Assembly (NCBI GenBank): GCA_017134815.1
Contig: CP071032.1
Span: forward strand, 3,034,001-3,098,000
Source: Lentisphaerota bacterium
GTDB taxonomy: Bacteria; Verrucomicrobiota; Lentisphaeria; Victivallales; Victivallaceae
Length of the DNA: 64,000 bases
Reading direction: 5' to 3'
This document shows, in pieces, positions 26,616 to 34,734 of this stretch. The notes beneath the pieces were generated by a model. That model was not told where the DNA came from. It did no database searches and saw nothing but the letters and a program-made list of their open reading frames with translations. Every line of letters starts with the position of its first letter. Position 1 is the stretch's first letter. The position numbers and the translations under genes are program-made.

Positions 26616-27314
26616 TTAAGAGTCAGGCTGCACGGCACATTTCTGCATTATACAGACATAAACTCCGGCATCGTTGTTGTCTAAACGATATCTGTCAAAC
26701 AGCCACATTATTGAATGAGTGAATCTTCTGAACAGGCGTTTTATACTGCCGCGAAATTTATTTTCGTAGTGAATGCTGAATAGTTGTATCCCGGAAGCTT
26801 CCGGGCTGATCAGTCCCAGAGTTTCCACTTCCTTGAAGCCATGGCTTTTAAGTTTCTTAATAAGTCCGTCCCGGGTCCAGCGCCAGTAGTCTGTAGGCGA
26901 GGGGTGATATTTCCAGTAACCGTGTGTCGAAATGAACAGCAGCCCATTACTGCGCAGAACCCGGTTGCATTCACTCAAGTAGACGTCGACATCATTTACA
27001 TGTTCAAGGACCTGTGTTGAAACCACAGCGTTGCAGGAACCTTCTTCAAGCGGAACCGTACCGTCATTGTTCAATTTGATTGCAATATCCTCGGCCGAAG
27101 CGATATCAGCTCTTTTATATTCGTCAAAATATGGTTCGAACAGGGATTGATAAGGTGAACAGCCACAGCCGTAATCCAGTATGGTGCCTCGGTCGCAGAC
27201 AGGTGAATATTTATTTACGGCGTAAGTCATGGCTTTTCGCATTGCCTGAAGCATATAATAGCCGGAGCGCCCTTTTTTAGGAAAAAGTCTTGAGCTTTGA
27301 GCTTTATTTATCAT
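26616..27314 (-). CDS. Class I SAM-dependent methyltransferase, likely envelope glycan related
   Basis: A 232-residue protein with the SAM-binding glycine motif ILDYGCGCSPYQ at about residues 45-57, an acidic end of strand two (KRADIA), and VVSTQVLEHVNDVDVYLSE as the methyltransf_11 signature. The middle part SPTDYWRWTRDGLIKKL is common in methyltransferases of polysaccharide gene clusters, which gives a weak hint of sugar modification. No cluster genes surround it here: it sits between queH and a long gap with palindromes. The substrate is unknown. ATG at 27314. Confidence 0.75.
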   Translation of the reverse strand: MINKAQSSRLFPKKGRSGYYMLQAMRKAMTYAVNKYSPVCDRGTILDYGCGCSPYQSLFEPYFDEYKRADIASAEDIAIKLNNDGTVPLEEGSCNAVVSTQVLEHVNDVDVYLSECNRVLRSNGLLFISTHGYWKYHPSPTDYWRWTRDGLIKKLKSHGFKEVETLGLISPEASGIQLFSIHYENKFRGSIKRLFRRFTHSIMWLFDRYRLDNNDAGVYVCIMQKCAVQPDS

Positions 27315-27391
27315 TTAAGGTTTCCACATTATCTGGTTTGTATGATTTTTAGTTGATACTGCGCAAGTTATTTTCTATGAATGCGTACTGA

Positions 27392-27432
27392 TGATACAAT
27401 TTAATAATGTATTACATTATTAAATTGTATCA
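27392..27432. repeat. 41-base perfect AT-rich palindrome
   Basis: Two 20-base arms (27392-27411 and 27413-27432, left arm beginning TGATACAATT) are exact reverse complements around a single T at 27412. No T-run follows, so a simple terminator is unlikely. Confidence 0.9.
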
Positions 27433-27529
27433 GATGCACTGTAACGCTGATTCTGCAGCTCTAAGCAAAATGGGAGATTAACAGGGGTTCTACCAGTGGC
27501 TTGGCGCCCTGGTTCTCTTGATAGATACT

Positions 27530-27690
27530 ACTTGAAACTCAACTACCCGAATTTAATCTCTTCAAATTAACCCACTCTAAATATGTGTCGAAGGTGGATT
27601 TTAAAAATTCCACCTGCAATTTTCGACTATTTAAAGTTAGCATTATTTTAAAAGAGAACAACCTCTGGTTGATAATTTAACGATTATTAG
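27530..27690. repeat. Imperfect long inverted repeat, possibly a decayed MITE
   Basis: The core is TAAATA (27578), GTCGAA (27587) and GGTGGA (27593), mirrored by TCCACC (27609), TTCGAC (27622) and TATTTA (27628). Weaker complementarity continues outwards for roughly 50 bases on each side (for example TTGAAGAGA against TTTTAAAAGAGA). No transposase is present. Confidence 0.5.
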
Positions 27691-27818
27691 CACCTTGGTG
27701 ATACTTACAGCAACGTACCAGCAGCTTCTATCTCCTGAAGTGGAATATATTGAGGTATTCCAGATCTCATTCGATAAGATGCTGCCGTAACGGCTTCTTG
27801 CTGGTTGTGCCTAAACCC

Positions 27819-29339
27819 TTATTTTGTGCTGCTCTTTATAAAATTTCTCAAGTCGGCAGAGAGTTTTCTGGCACTCTGATCATCAATGAATATCATATGA
27901 CCAGATTTATAACAGGCTTTAGTTATACGGTCAGCAGGGAGTTCGTTTTGATTTATCAGATAGCTGGCCTCCTCAAAAGGGGTTGCAAAGTCATAATAGC
28001 CGGAAGCTATGAAAAGCTTCAGATCTCTGTTGCTGCGCATGACCGCGGTAAGAGCGTTTACCGGATAAATGCCGGGAGGCTTGACTGTGCTTTTCCAAAT
28101 TTTATTAACTTTGAAATTGATAAGATTGTACTTTTCTTTGCTTGTTATTCCAAGCTGCTTCAGGTAGATATTCATTCCGGCAGCAAAGGCTGGTGAGTAT
28201 TGCGCTATCTCCGGGTCATCACCCACCGGGTCCGGGACAGGCGGCAGGCCGGCAGACGGCAGATTAAAGCGTGAATCATACTGAGCGATGACCTTATCTT
28301 TGAGCAGAGAACTGCAGAATTTTTCAACGCTGATGCGGCCTCTGTTTTTTTTCACAAGCTCATATGGCAAGCCGGTTATTTCTGCAAGGGACTGGTACAG
28401 ATGCTGTTTTTCCGCAGTCTTCAGGCTGTTTCCCGCATAAAGTGCCGGCAGGTAGGTTTTGCGGCTGAAGTCAGCGGCTTTTTGGACAAATTCTGTAAAT
28501 TCCTGGCTGCTTCCTGACTTTTCATAGAATCTGGACGTTGCAGCCATTGACGGTAAATATATAGCCAGTTTTTCATTTGCACTGACAGGATGACTTTTAT
28601 CAAAGTAGTATAAAGCCTGCCCCAGCATGATAATGCCGTTCAGTGAAATACCGGTAAGGCTTCCATCTGGGGAGAATACCCCGCCGTTGAGAAAGCGTGC
28701 GGTCATGGCTGCCCTGATGGTGCCGTAGCTTTCTCCGACTAGATATTTAGGGGAATTCCAGCGATTATTTTCCGTCAGCCAGGTTTCTATGAAGTCAGCG
28801 GTCAGTCTGGCGTCTGCCTCCATGTCGTAATATTCCGATGCTTTGGTACTGGGTAACACGTAACTGTATCCGGTCCCCGGAGTGTCTATAAAAACAATGT
28901 CTGCAATATCAAGCAGGGTATACGGGTTGTTGCCGAGACTGAAAGGAGGGGTTTGTGACGGTCTGAGAGGGTTCTTCATACTCAAACGCTTTGGACCCAA
29001 AAGGCCGATATGCAGCCAGGCTGAGGATGAGCCTGGACCGCCGTTGAAAACAAACAGTACAGGCCTGTTTATACAGGCATCACGCTGCTTGGCATCGATC
29101 CGGGAATAAAAGAAAGAAAAAATTACGGCCCTGGTATTGGTATCAGCATTTGCGATAACGGTATCCCGGGCTGTCATTCGGTAGTAAATGACTCTGTTGT
29201 TTACAGTTACTTTGTCCTTTATCGAAAAGCATCTTGGAGTGATAGCCTTCTGTTCGCTTGAAGAGTTTGCCTTCAGCCCGGATGCTGCTGCAGACAAGGA
29301 GATGAGTGCGCAGGTAAATGTCATAAATAATTTATTCAC
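27819..29339 (-). CDS. Secreted S10 serine carboxypeptidase family protein
   Basis: A 506-residue protein with a signal peptide (LFMTFTCALISLSAAASG). The alpha/beta-hydrolase core has the oxyanion block FVFNGGPGSSSAWLHIGLLGP, the nucleophile Ser in GESYGT, the Asp in SGYYDFATP and the His in KSGHMIFID, giving a complete Ser-Asp-His triad in the S10 order. S10 enzymes remove C-terminal residues and work best at acidic pH; the bacterial members are usually exported. The start is GTG at 29339, with GGAG 9 bases upstream. It stands alone between two long gaps. The peptide substrate is unknown. Confidence 0.85.
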   Translation of the reverse strand: MNKLFMTFTCALISLSAAASGLKANSSSEQKAITPRCFSIKDKVTVNNRVIYYRMTARDTVIANADTNTRAVIFSFFYSRIDAKQRDACINRPVLFVFNGGPGSSSAWLHIGLLGPKRLSMKNPLRPSQTPPFSLGNNPYTLLDIADIVFIDTPGTGYSYVLPSTKASEYYDMEADARLTADFIETWLTENNRWNSPKYLVGESYGTIRAAMTARFLNGGVFSPDGSLTGISLNGIIMLGQALYYFDKSHPVSANEKLAIYLPSMAATSRFYEKSGSSQEFTEFVQKAADFSRKTYLPALYAGNSLKTAEKQHLYQSLAEITGLPYELVKKNRGRISVEKFCSSLLKDKVIAQYDSRFNLPSAGLPPVPDPVGDDPEIAQYSPAFAAGMNIYLKQLGITSKEKYNLINFKVNKIWKSTVKPPGIYPVNALTAVMRSNRDLKLFIASGYYDFATPFEEASYLINQNELPADRITKACYKSGHMIFIDDQSARKLSADLRNFIKSSTK

Positions 29340-29741
29340 GATTTAATCTCCAGAGTTTTAATTAATAATAACTGCTCGGCTTGCCCCCGGTAATTAACGC
29401 CGGTCTGCAGACTGCGTTTTATTCTTTTTATTAAGTAAAAATAGAATTCAGTCTCTCTCATGTATTTCAGTAATATATGATTTCCATATTATTTTTCAAG
29501 AATATTAAATTCACTGTATTGAGACACGCAGGCGGTGCGCGTTGCGGGAATTCAGCCAGCATCAAGCCTCGAATATTACTGGCGATTTTTTACTTATGAA
29601 AAAATGGTTGTAACTGGAAGAATGCTATTGTCTGTGGTAAAATATCAAACGGGAAATAACAAAACGTCCGGTGCAGATAATTTGTTTAAAAGCCGGATTT
29701 CTATAAATTGCGTTTTAATAAATATGAAAGTTATGACTTGA
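29340..29741. other. Intergenic region, S10 peptidase to ahbC
   Basis: About 400 bases between divergent genes. Promoters for both are expected here; I could only see a weak TAAAAT at 29638-29643 for the ahb operon. A 68-codon forward frame ending at 29741 has no ribosome site or recognisable product. Confidence 0.35.
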
Positions 29742-30902
29742 ATGATCGGAATCTCAAAACTGTATTGCGGTACGTCTGAAACTGCTGATAATATACGTTA
29801 TCAGCACGGCGCCGCCAATCATGCCGAGCGTAAGCCGGTTGTGGTATGGAACTGCACCCCGGAATGCAATCTTTCCTGTTCTCACTGTTATTCAGCTTCA
29901 GGATCAGCTGCTGATGATTATGAGATGACAACTGCTGAAGGGCGCCTGCTGATAGAGCAGCTGGCGGATTTCGGGAGCCCGGTTATTCTGTTTTCAGGAG
30001 GTGAACCGCTGTTACGAAAAGACCTGCCTGAACTCGCCCGATATGCTGTTGAAAAAGGAATGCATGCGGTAATTTCTTCCAACGGAACACTGATTGACAG
30101 CGATATTGCCGGCAGTCTGAAAGCTGCCGGGGTGACTTACGTCGGGGTCAGTATTGATGGACTTGAGGATACCCATGACCGGTTCCGCCAGCGCAACGGC
30201 GCTTTCCTTGAAGCGCTTTGGGGAATCAGGGCATGTCGTAATGCCGGGCTTAAAGTCGGACTGCGCTGTACTTTGAATAAAGAGAACATTCAGGAAATCC
30301 CGGGTATTTTTGAATTGATGATAAGAGAGAATATTCCACGAATCTGCTTTTACCATCTGGTCAGTACTGGCCGGGGGAAAAATATAAAGAACTCAATGCT
30401 CTCAAGTGAGGCAACCAGACGGGCGGTTGATATGATAATAGACTATACCGCTGGACTGCATAAAGCCGGACGCCGGATAGAGGTTTTGACGGTGGATAAT
30501 CTGGCTGACGGGCCATATTTGTATTTGCGGATGTTGCGTGAAAACCATCCAAGGGCTGCTGCTGCATTGCAGTTGTTGAAGCGGACCGCTGGCGGCAGCA
30601 CCGGGGTCGGTATCGGCTGTGTCAACTGGAACGGAGAGGTCTATCCGGATCAATTCTGGCGCAATAAGAAACTGGGCAACATCCTGATTCGCCCGTTTGG
30701 TGATATCTGGACTGACTTATCAAATCCGCTTATGAAAAAACTGAAGAATAAGCAGGAGTATGTTACCGGCAGGTGTGCCGAGTGCCGGCTGCTGAAGTTG
30801 TGCTGCGGTAATTTCAGAGCCCGGGCTGAAGCTTTGACCGGCGATCCGTGGGCAGCTGACCCGGGCTGTTACTTGAACGACGAGGAAATATTTTCAATAT
30901 GA
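29742..30902 (+). CDS. ahbC: 12,18-didecarboxysiroheme deacetylase (radical SAM, AhbC/NirJ1 type)
   Basis: A 386-residue radical SAM/SPASM-type enzyme. The N-terminus MIGISKLYCGTSE and the following VVVWNCTPECNLSCSHCY are typical of AhbC/NirJ1 proteins; the CX3CX2C cluster motif is at about residues 45-52. A C-terminal cysteine cluster (CAECRLLKLCCG and a final Cys) would hold a second iron-sulfur cluster. In the sirohaem-dependent haem pathway AhbC removes two acetate side chains to give Fe-coproporphyrin III. Its stop overlaps the ahbD start by 4 bases. A role in haem d1 synthesis (NirJ) is the alternative, but no nirS/nirF genes are near, while ahbD is. Confidence 0.88.
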   Translation: MIGISKLYCGTSETADNIRYQHGAANHAERKPVVVWNCTPECNLSCSHCYSASGSAADDYEMTTAEGRLLIEQLADFGSPVILFSGGEPLLRKDLPELARYAVEKGMHAVISSNGTLIDSDIAGSLKAAGVTYVGVSIDGLEDTHDRFRQRNGAFLEALWGIRACRNAGLKVGLRCTLNKENIQEIPGIFELMIRENIPRICFYHLVSTGRGKNIKNSMLSSEATRRAVDMIIDYTAGLHKAGRRIEVLTVDNLADGPYLYLRMLRENHPRAAAALQLLKRTAGGSTGVGIGCVNWNGEVYPDQFWRNKKLGNILIRPFGDIWTDLSNPLMKKLKNKQEYVTGRCAECRLLKLCCGNFRARAEALTGDPWAADPGCYLNDEEIFSI

Positions 30903-31948
30903 AAACTCTACCTGTTGCGGCGGCTCTTAGAGCTGTGGCCTGGGAAACAACCAAAAGCTGCAGTATGAAGTGCAGGCACTGCCGGGCTGACGCGGTCAAC
31001 GACAATAAAAGCGGGGAGCTGTCGACTGCTGAGGGAAGGTGGCTAATTAACGGGCTGGCTGAAATGGGTGGGTGTACCCTGATTTTAACCGGCGGCGAAC
31101 CTTTAATCAGGCCGGATATTTATGATTTATCAGCTTACGCTGCCGGGAAGGGAATTGATGTGGTTATGGCTACCTGCGGCAACCTGGTCAACCCGAAGTC
31201 GGTTAAGCAGATGCAAAGTTCCGGCGTGCGGCTGATCAGTATCAGTCTTGACGGAGCGGACGCTGTAACCCATGATTCTTTTCGCGGTTTGAATGGAGCT
31301 TATGAAACTGCGCTTGATGCAATGCGCTGCTCCAGACAGGGGAAGCTTCCTTTTCAGGTCAATACAACGGTTTCGACATTAAATGTCGAGCAGTTGACGG
31401 ATATTTATAAACAGGTTGTTGAATCCGGAGCTTCTGTATGGGATCTTTTTTTTCTGGTGCCGACAGGGCGCGGATCCAGCTTAAAGCACCTGGAAATCAG
31501 CAGCGCCGCTTATGAGAAGACCTTACACTGGGTATACAGATTGAGCAAGGTTGCGCCTTTAGGCGTGAAGACTACCTGTGCACCGCATTATGGCCGAATA
31601 CAGCGAACCCTCGCTGGCGCTGACTTTGATAATATACCCCGGCGTTTTCGGGCTCGCGGGTGTCTTGGCGGCAAAGGTTTTCTTTTTATTTCAAGCCGGG
31701 GTATTGTGCAGCCGTGCGGTTTTTTAAATCTTAACTGCGGAGATTTACGGAAAGCGGGGTTTGATATAAAGAGTATTTATCAGGATTCAATTATTCTGGA
31801 TGCGTTGCGCCGGGCAGAAAAATACACGGGAAAGTGTGGCAGCTGCAGTTTTGTCGAGAGCTGCGGCGGCTGTCGGGCCAGAGCATTTGAGAAAACCGGA
31901 AATTTTTTGAGTGAGGAACCAAACTGTATTTATGAAAACAAAAAATGA
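30899..31948 (+). CDS. ahbD: Fe-coproporphyrin III decarboxylase / haem synthase (radical SAM, AhbD type)
   Basis: A 349-residue radical SAM protein with CSMKCRHC near residue 21 and a SPASM-like C-terminal cluster (CGSCSFVESCGGC, then a Cys near the end). AVAWETTKSCSMKCRHCRA and LILTGGEPLIRPDIY match AhbD, which converts two propionates of Fe-coproporphyrin III to vinyl groups, making protohaem. ATGA overlap with ahbC and a 17-base overlap with the next gene show tight co-expression. It is related to AhbC but only moderately similar, consistent with the two-enzyme pathway and not a simple duplication. Confidence 0.87.
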   Translation: MKTLPVAAALRAVAWETTKSCSMKCRHCRADAVNDNKSGELSTAEGRWLINGLAEMGGCTLILTGGEPLIRPDIYDLSAYAAGKGIDVVMATCGNLVNPKSVKQMQSSGVRLISISLDGADAVTHDSFRGLNGAYETALDAMRCSRQGKLPFQVNTTVSTLNVEQLTDIYKQVVESGASVWDLFFLVPTGRGSSLKHLEISSAAYEKTLHWVYRLSKVAPLGVKTTCAPHYGRIQRTLAGADFDNIPRRFRARGCLGGKGFLFISSRGIVQPCGFLNLNCGDLRKAGFDIKSIYQDSIILDALRRAEKYTGKCGSCSFVESCGGCRARAFEKTGNFLSEEPNCIYENKK

Positions 31949-32900
31949 CTCAGGTATAAATGACCGATTGCTTACCCTGCTGCAGCAGGGGGTTAGTATT
32001 TCTCCAAAACCGTTTTCCGGGATTGCCGAACAGCTGGAACTTGATGAAGCGGAAGTCATACAGCGTGCTGTTTATTTGAAGCGGGAGGGGCTTATACGGC
32101 GTTTCGGCGGCGTCTGGAATTCAGCCCGGCTTGGATTCAAGTCATGTTTGTTTGCTGTTGATATTCCTTTGGCAAAAGTTGATAATGTGGCTGCTATAAT
32201 CAATGAGGATCCGGGTGTTACTCATTCATATCTGCGTGACGGCCGACCGAATTTATGGTTTACTCTGACTGCGCATGAGTCGGAGTTTGGTTTTAAAGTT
32301 GAAGCCATCAGGAATTTTGCCCGGCCTTATCAACTTTTGGAGATGCCTGCGGTTAAACATTTCAAGGTGCAGGTTATTTTCGACAAATCAGGCAGGACTG
32401 ATCGGCAGCGCAGTTGTCCGTTTCCAACTTCTTCTGTAAAACTCACCTCTTTTGAGCGAGAGCTTGTAAAATATTTTCAAGGGGATGTCTCGTTAGCCGG
32501 CAATTGCTTCAAGGCGGCGGCCTGTAAGTTTTGCTGCAGTGAGGAAAACATTTTGTCCGGTCTTAAAAAACTTTATGACAAAGGTGCATTGAAGCGAATT
32601 GCGGCGATAATCAGGCATACCCGGTTTGGCTTTAAAGGTAATTCGATGTGTGTCTGGAGTATGGAACCTGATAAACTGGCAGAATCCGGAAATATGCTTG
32701 CCTCCAGAAATGAAGTCAGCCATTGTTGTGAAAGGAAGTCCTGCGCCGAATTTCCATTTAACCTTTATGCAATGGTGCATGCCTCAAATGAAGCTGCCGT
32801 AAAAGATAAGGTAGCTGTATTATCTTCAATTCTGAGTACCCCTGCCACAATGCTGACAAGTGTCCGGGAACTTAAGAAAACCAGTCCGGTGTATTTCTAG
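31932..32900 (+). CDS. ahbAB: Fused sirohaem decarboxylase AhbA-AhbB (Lrp/AsnC-like)
   Basis: A protein of about 322 residues built of two repeats, each an Lrp/AsnC-type winged helix plus an alpha-beta domain. Half one spans about 1-155 (GLIRRFGGVWNSARLGFKS), half two about 165-322 (RIAAIIRHTRFGFKGNSMCVW, then VSHCCERKS). The two halves correspond to AhbA and AhbB, separate proteins in Desulfovibrio that decarboxylate sirohaem to 12,18-didecarboxysirohaem. The usual SHCYxR motif of the second half reads SHCCER here. I chose ATG 31932; a GTG seven codons upstream (31911) is possible. With ahbC and ahbD this completes the sirohaem-to-haem route. Confidence 0.85.
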   Translation: MKTKNDSGINDRLLTLLQQGVSISPKPFSGIAEQLELDEAEVIQRAVYLKREGLIRRFGGVWNSARLGFKSCLFAVDIPLAKVDNVAAIINEDPGVTHSYLRDGRPNLWFTLTAHESEFGFKVEAIRNFARPYQLLEMPAVKHFKVQVIFDKSGRTDRQRSCPFPTSSVKLTSFERELVKYFQGDVSLAGNCFKAAACKFCCSEENILSGLKKLYDKGALKRIAAIIRHTRFGFKGNSMCVWSMEPDKLAESGNMLASRNEVSHCCERKSCAEFPFNLYAMVHASNEAAVKDKVAVLSSILSTPATMLTSVRELKKTSPVYF

Positions 32901-33045
32901 CTGCAGCTGCTTAGTCAAGACTTATGTAATACAGTCATTATAAGCCACTGCTATTCACTGCGCCTCATGAAAGTAATTGCCATTGATAATCAACTTCCCT
33001 CTTTGTGTGTATAATTTATTTAATTCATACTTAATTTATATGAGA

Positions 33046-33073
33046 TTGACTTGAAAAGCTCATAAAATGATAT
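33046..33073 (+). promoter_or_regulatory. Promoter of secreted family member 1
   Basis: TTGACT at 33046-33051 and TGATAT at 33068-33073, spacing 16, leaving a leader of about 105 bases. Confidence 0.55.
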
Positions 33074-33180
33074 AAGCTTCAAGGTTAAGGGTGTTTTTTC
33101 GGAATTTAAAGCTTGCCTGAAGAGGAGTTCTGTAATAAAAAAGTTTAGTTAACAGTAAATAGTAAATAGAGGGACGAACT

Positions 33181-34650
33181 TTGAGAAAGTCAATTTTTAG
33201 GATTCTTATTGTCACAGCATTCTTGATGTTATCCAATAGTGTCATGGCGCTTGTTGAGTGTGCGCAATGTGGCGAATTGGTAGAACCGGGAACCTGTTGC
33301 TTAGTTGAGGAAAATGAAGTCAGGTTCAGAAAGATGTATGCTGAATGCATTATGCAGTACATCAAAACCACTCACCTTGACTTTATTGACAGCTGCGAGT
33401 CTGGAATAATGAATTTAGACACGTTTTATCAACTATATCACAGCCCTGAAATAAGGGTGGGCAGTGATGATTCCCGTGAAGTAACGGTCCTGACAGAGGC
33501 CGAGGATATGCTTAGAATTAGAAGGATGTCAGCGGCAGCGGGTGGGTTGCTGCCTTATCAGAGCATCAGAGAGGATATTCAAGAAACTGCATCGGGTATG
33601 AGGTGTCAGGGATTCGGCTTTAATGCAGATGAAATTGAACTGGAGCAGGTGCCGGTTTGCCAGAAATGCATGTCAGGTTCTCTGGACTTCAGGCTAAGAA
33701 GCAAAAGGGCTGTTACTCCAATGAATATTCAGCTGGCAATGAAATTTGATCAAATAGTTGGCGGTTCAGATATAGTAGTTATTTTAAGTGAGCGGGGTGA
33801 AAGGTATTCAGCTTTAAACTTTCTTATAGATTACCTGAAACTTTATAGCAACAGAAGCTTGTTGCTTGGCTTGCCGACTTTTGACCATGAAGATGATTAT
33901 ACGCGACCGGAGTTTAGCTGTGTTCGAGAGATTTTAAGAGATAAATTTATTGAATACTGTGAAAGTGGTTCCGGGAGTTATGATTATCACGATCTGGTAT
34001 CGGTGATAACAGCTTATGGCTTGCCGGTTATGAATGTTAATAAGTATTTCAGCAGAAACTGGGTTCAACGGAACAGACTTAACGTGGCCGATTTGCTTGT
34101 ACTTGTCGAAGGAAGATGTAGAAATGTTGCTTGCTTTGGCACTGAGAGCCCTTTATGCGAACTGGTTCATTTTAATGGAGAGGAATATAATGGTGTTGTT
34201 GATAATTACTATGAATCTCTTAAAGCTGCGTGTATAGAATTTCATGAGCAGGTGCCGACAAAGATTGAAGCCAAGACTTCTGCCAAAAACAGGCTGCTCA
34301 AATCTTTTGCAACGCGTTTCGAGCATTCAGCTGAGAACCAGAATGAAATAATTCAAAAAATATGCAGTTACTATTCTGCAGTTAATCATGGCAGCGGAGC
34401 TGGTCCCAAAGTGCCGCTCATTGTAACTGTCAGCAGCTTTTATGGTTTTCAAGTTCAAGGACAGACTAGCCATCAGCTAATCCAGGACGCTTTAAAACAG
34501 AGACTTAGAGACATGGATCTTTCAGGTGTAAAGGTTACTACGATTTATGCTGTAAGTAATAAACCGCCTGCCAGAATCTTTTCTAAAGAAAAAAATACAG
34601 ACCTGGCTGATATTGGGCTTGATTTTGTCATGTATTTTTCAAGGCTGTAG
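33181..34650 (+). CDS. Secreted cysteine-motif protein, family member 1 (probable pseudoenzyme)
   Basis: A 489-residue exported protein (signal peptide about 1-23) that is homologous along its length to the two genes that follow. The mature N-terminus has CAQCGE and a Cys pair, and a second VCQKC lies near residue 160, giving four cysteines in two CxxC motifs that could bind zinc. The core PMNIQLAMKFDQIVGG then LNFLIDYLKLYS and RPEFS is shared. Where its sisters have HEHG or HQHD, GxExFDPEE and a late AHG or YHG, this protein reads SERG, GLPTFDHE and FYG, so the polar residues most likely to be catalytic are absent. The start is TTG after GAGGGACGAAC. I do not recognise the family with confidence. 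Confidence 0.7.
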   Translation: MRKSIFRILIVTAFLMLSNSVMALVECAQCGELVEPGTCCLVEENEVRFRKMYAECIMQYIKTTHLDFIDSCESGIMNLDTFYQLYHSPEIRVGSDDSREVTVLTEAEDMLRIRRMSAAAGGLLPYQSIREDIQETASGMRCQGFGFNADEIELEQVPVCQKCMSGSLDFRLRSKRAVTPMNIQLAMKFDQIVGGSDIVVILSERGERYSALNFLIDYLKLYSNRSLLLGLPTFDHEDDYTRPEFSCVREILRDKFIEYCESGSGSYDYHDLVSVITAYGLPVMNVNKYFSRNWVQRNRLNVADLLVLVEGRCRNVACFGTESPLCELVHFNGEEYNGVVDNYYESLKAACIEFHEQVPTKIEAKTSAKNRLLKSFATRFEHSAENQNEIIQKICSYYSAVNHGSGAGPKVPLIVTVSSFYGFQVQGQTSHQLIQDALKQRLRDMDLSGVKVTTIYAVSNKPPARIFSKEKNTDLADIGLDFVMYFSRL

Positions 34651-34671
34651 CTGATAGTATAAAACCTTAAG

Positions 34672-34707
34672 CTAAATTGTGGTACCTGACCAGGTACCAC
34701 AATTTAG
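34672..34707. terminator. 36-base perfect palindrome between convergent genes
   Basis: CTAAATTGTGGTACCTG and its exact reverse complement are separated by only AC. It is placed between the stops of family members 1 and 2, so it may terminate both transcripts, although no T-run follows. Confidence 0.75.
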
Positions 34708-34734
34708 TGTATTTGATCGTGTGCCGTTGGTAAA

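Larger units (their letters stand above)
27315..27818. other. Gap with two inverted-repeat structures
   Basis: About 500 bases without a supported gene between the methyltransferase and the S10 peptidase. It contains a 41-base perfect palindrome (27392-27432) and a long imperfect inverted repeat centred near 27603. A forward open frame at 27750-28196 is the shadow of the peptidase gene. Confidence 0.6.

Noticed and set aside
27750..28196. Forward 148-codon open frame
   Set aside because: It lies mostly antisense to the S10 peptidase gene, which has a full catalytic triad and a signal peptide; no recognisable product.
29535..29741. 68-codon frame just before ahbC, its stop directly followed by the ahbC ATG
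   Set aside because: No ribosome site and no domain; abutting position may be chance, although a leader peptide cannot be fully excluded.
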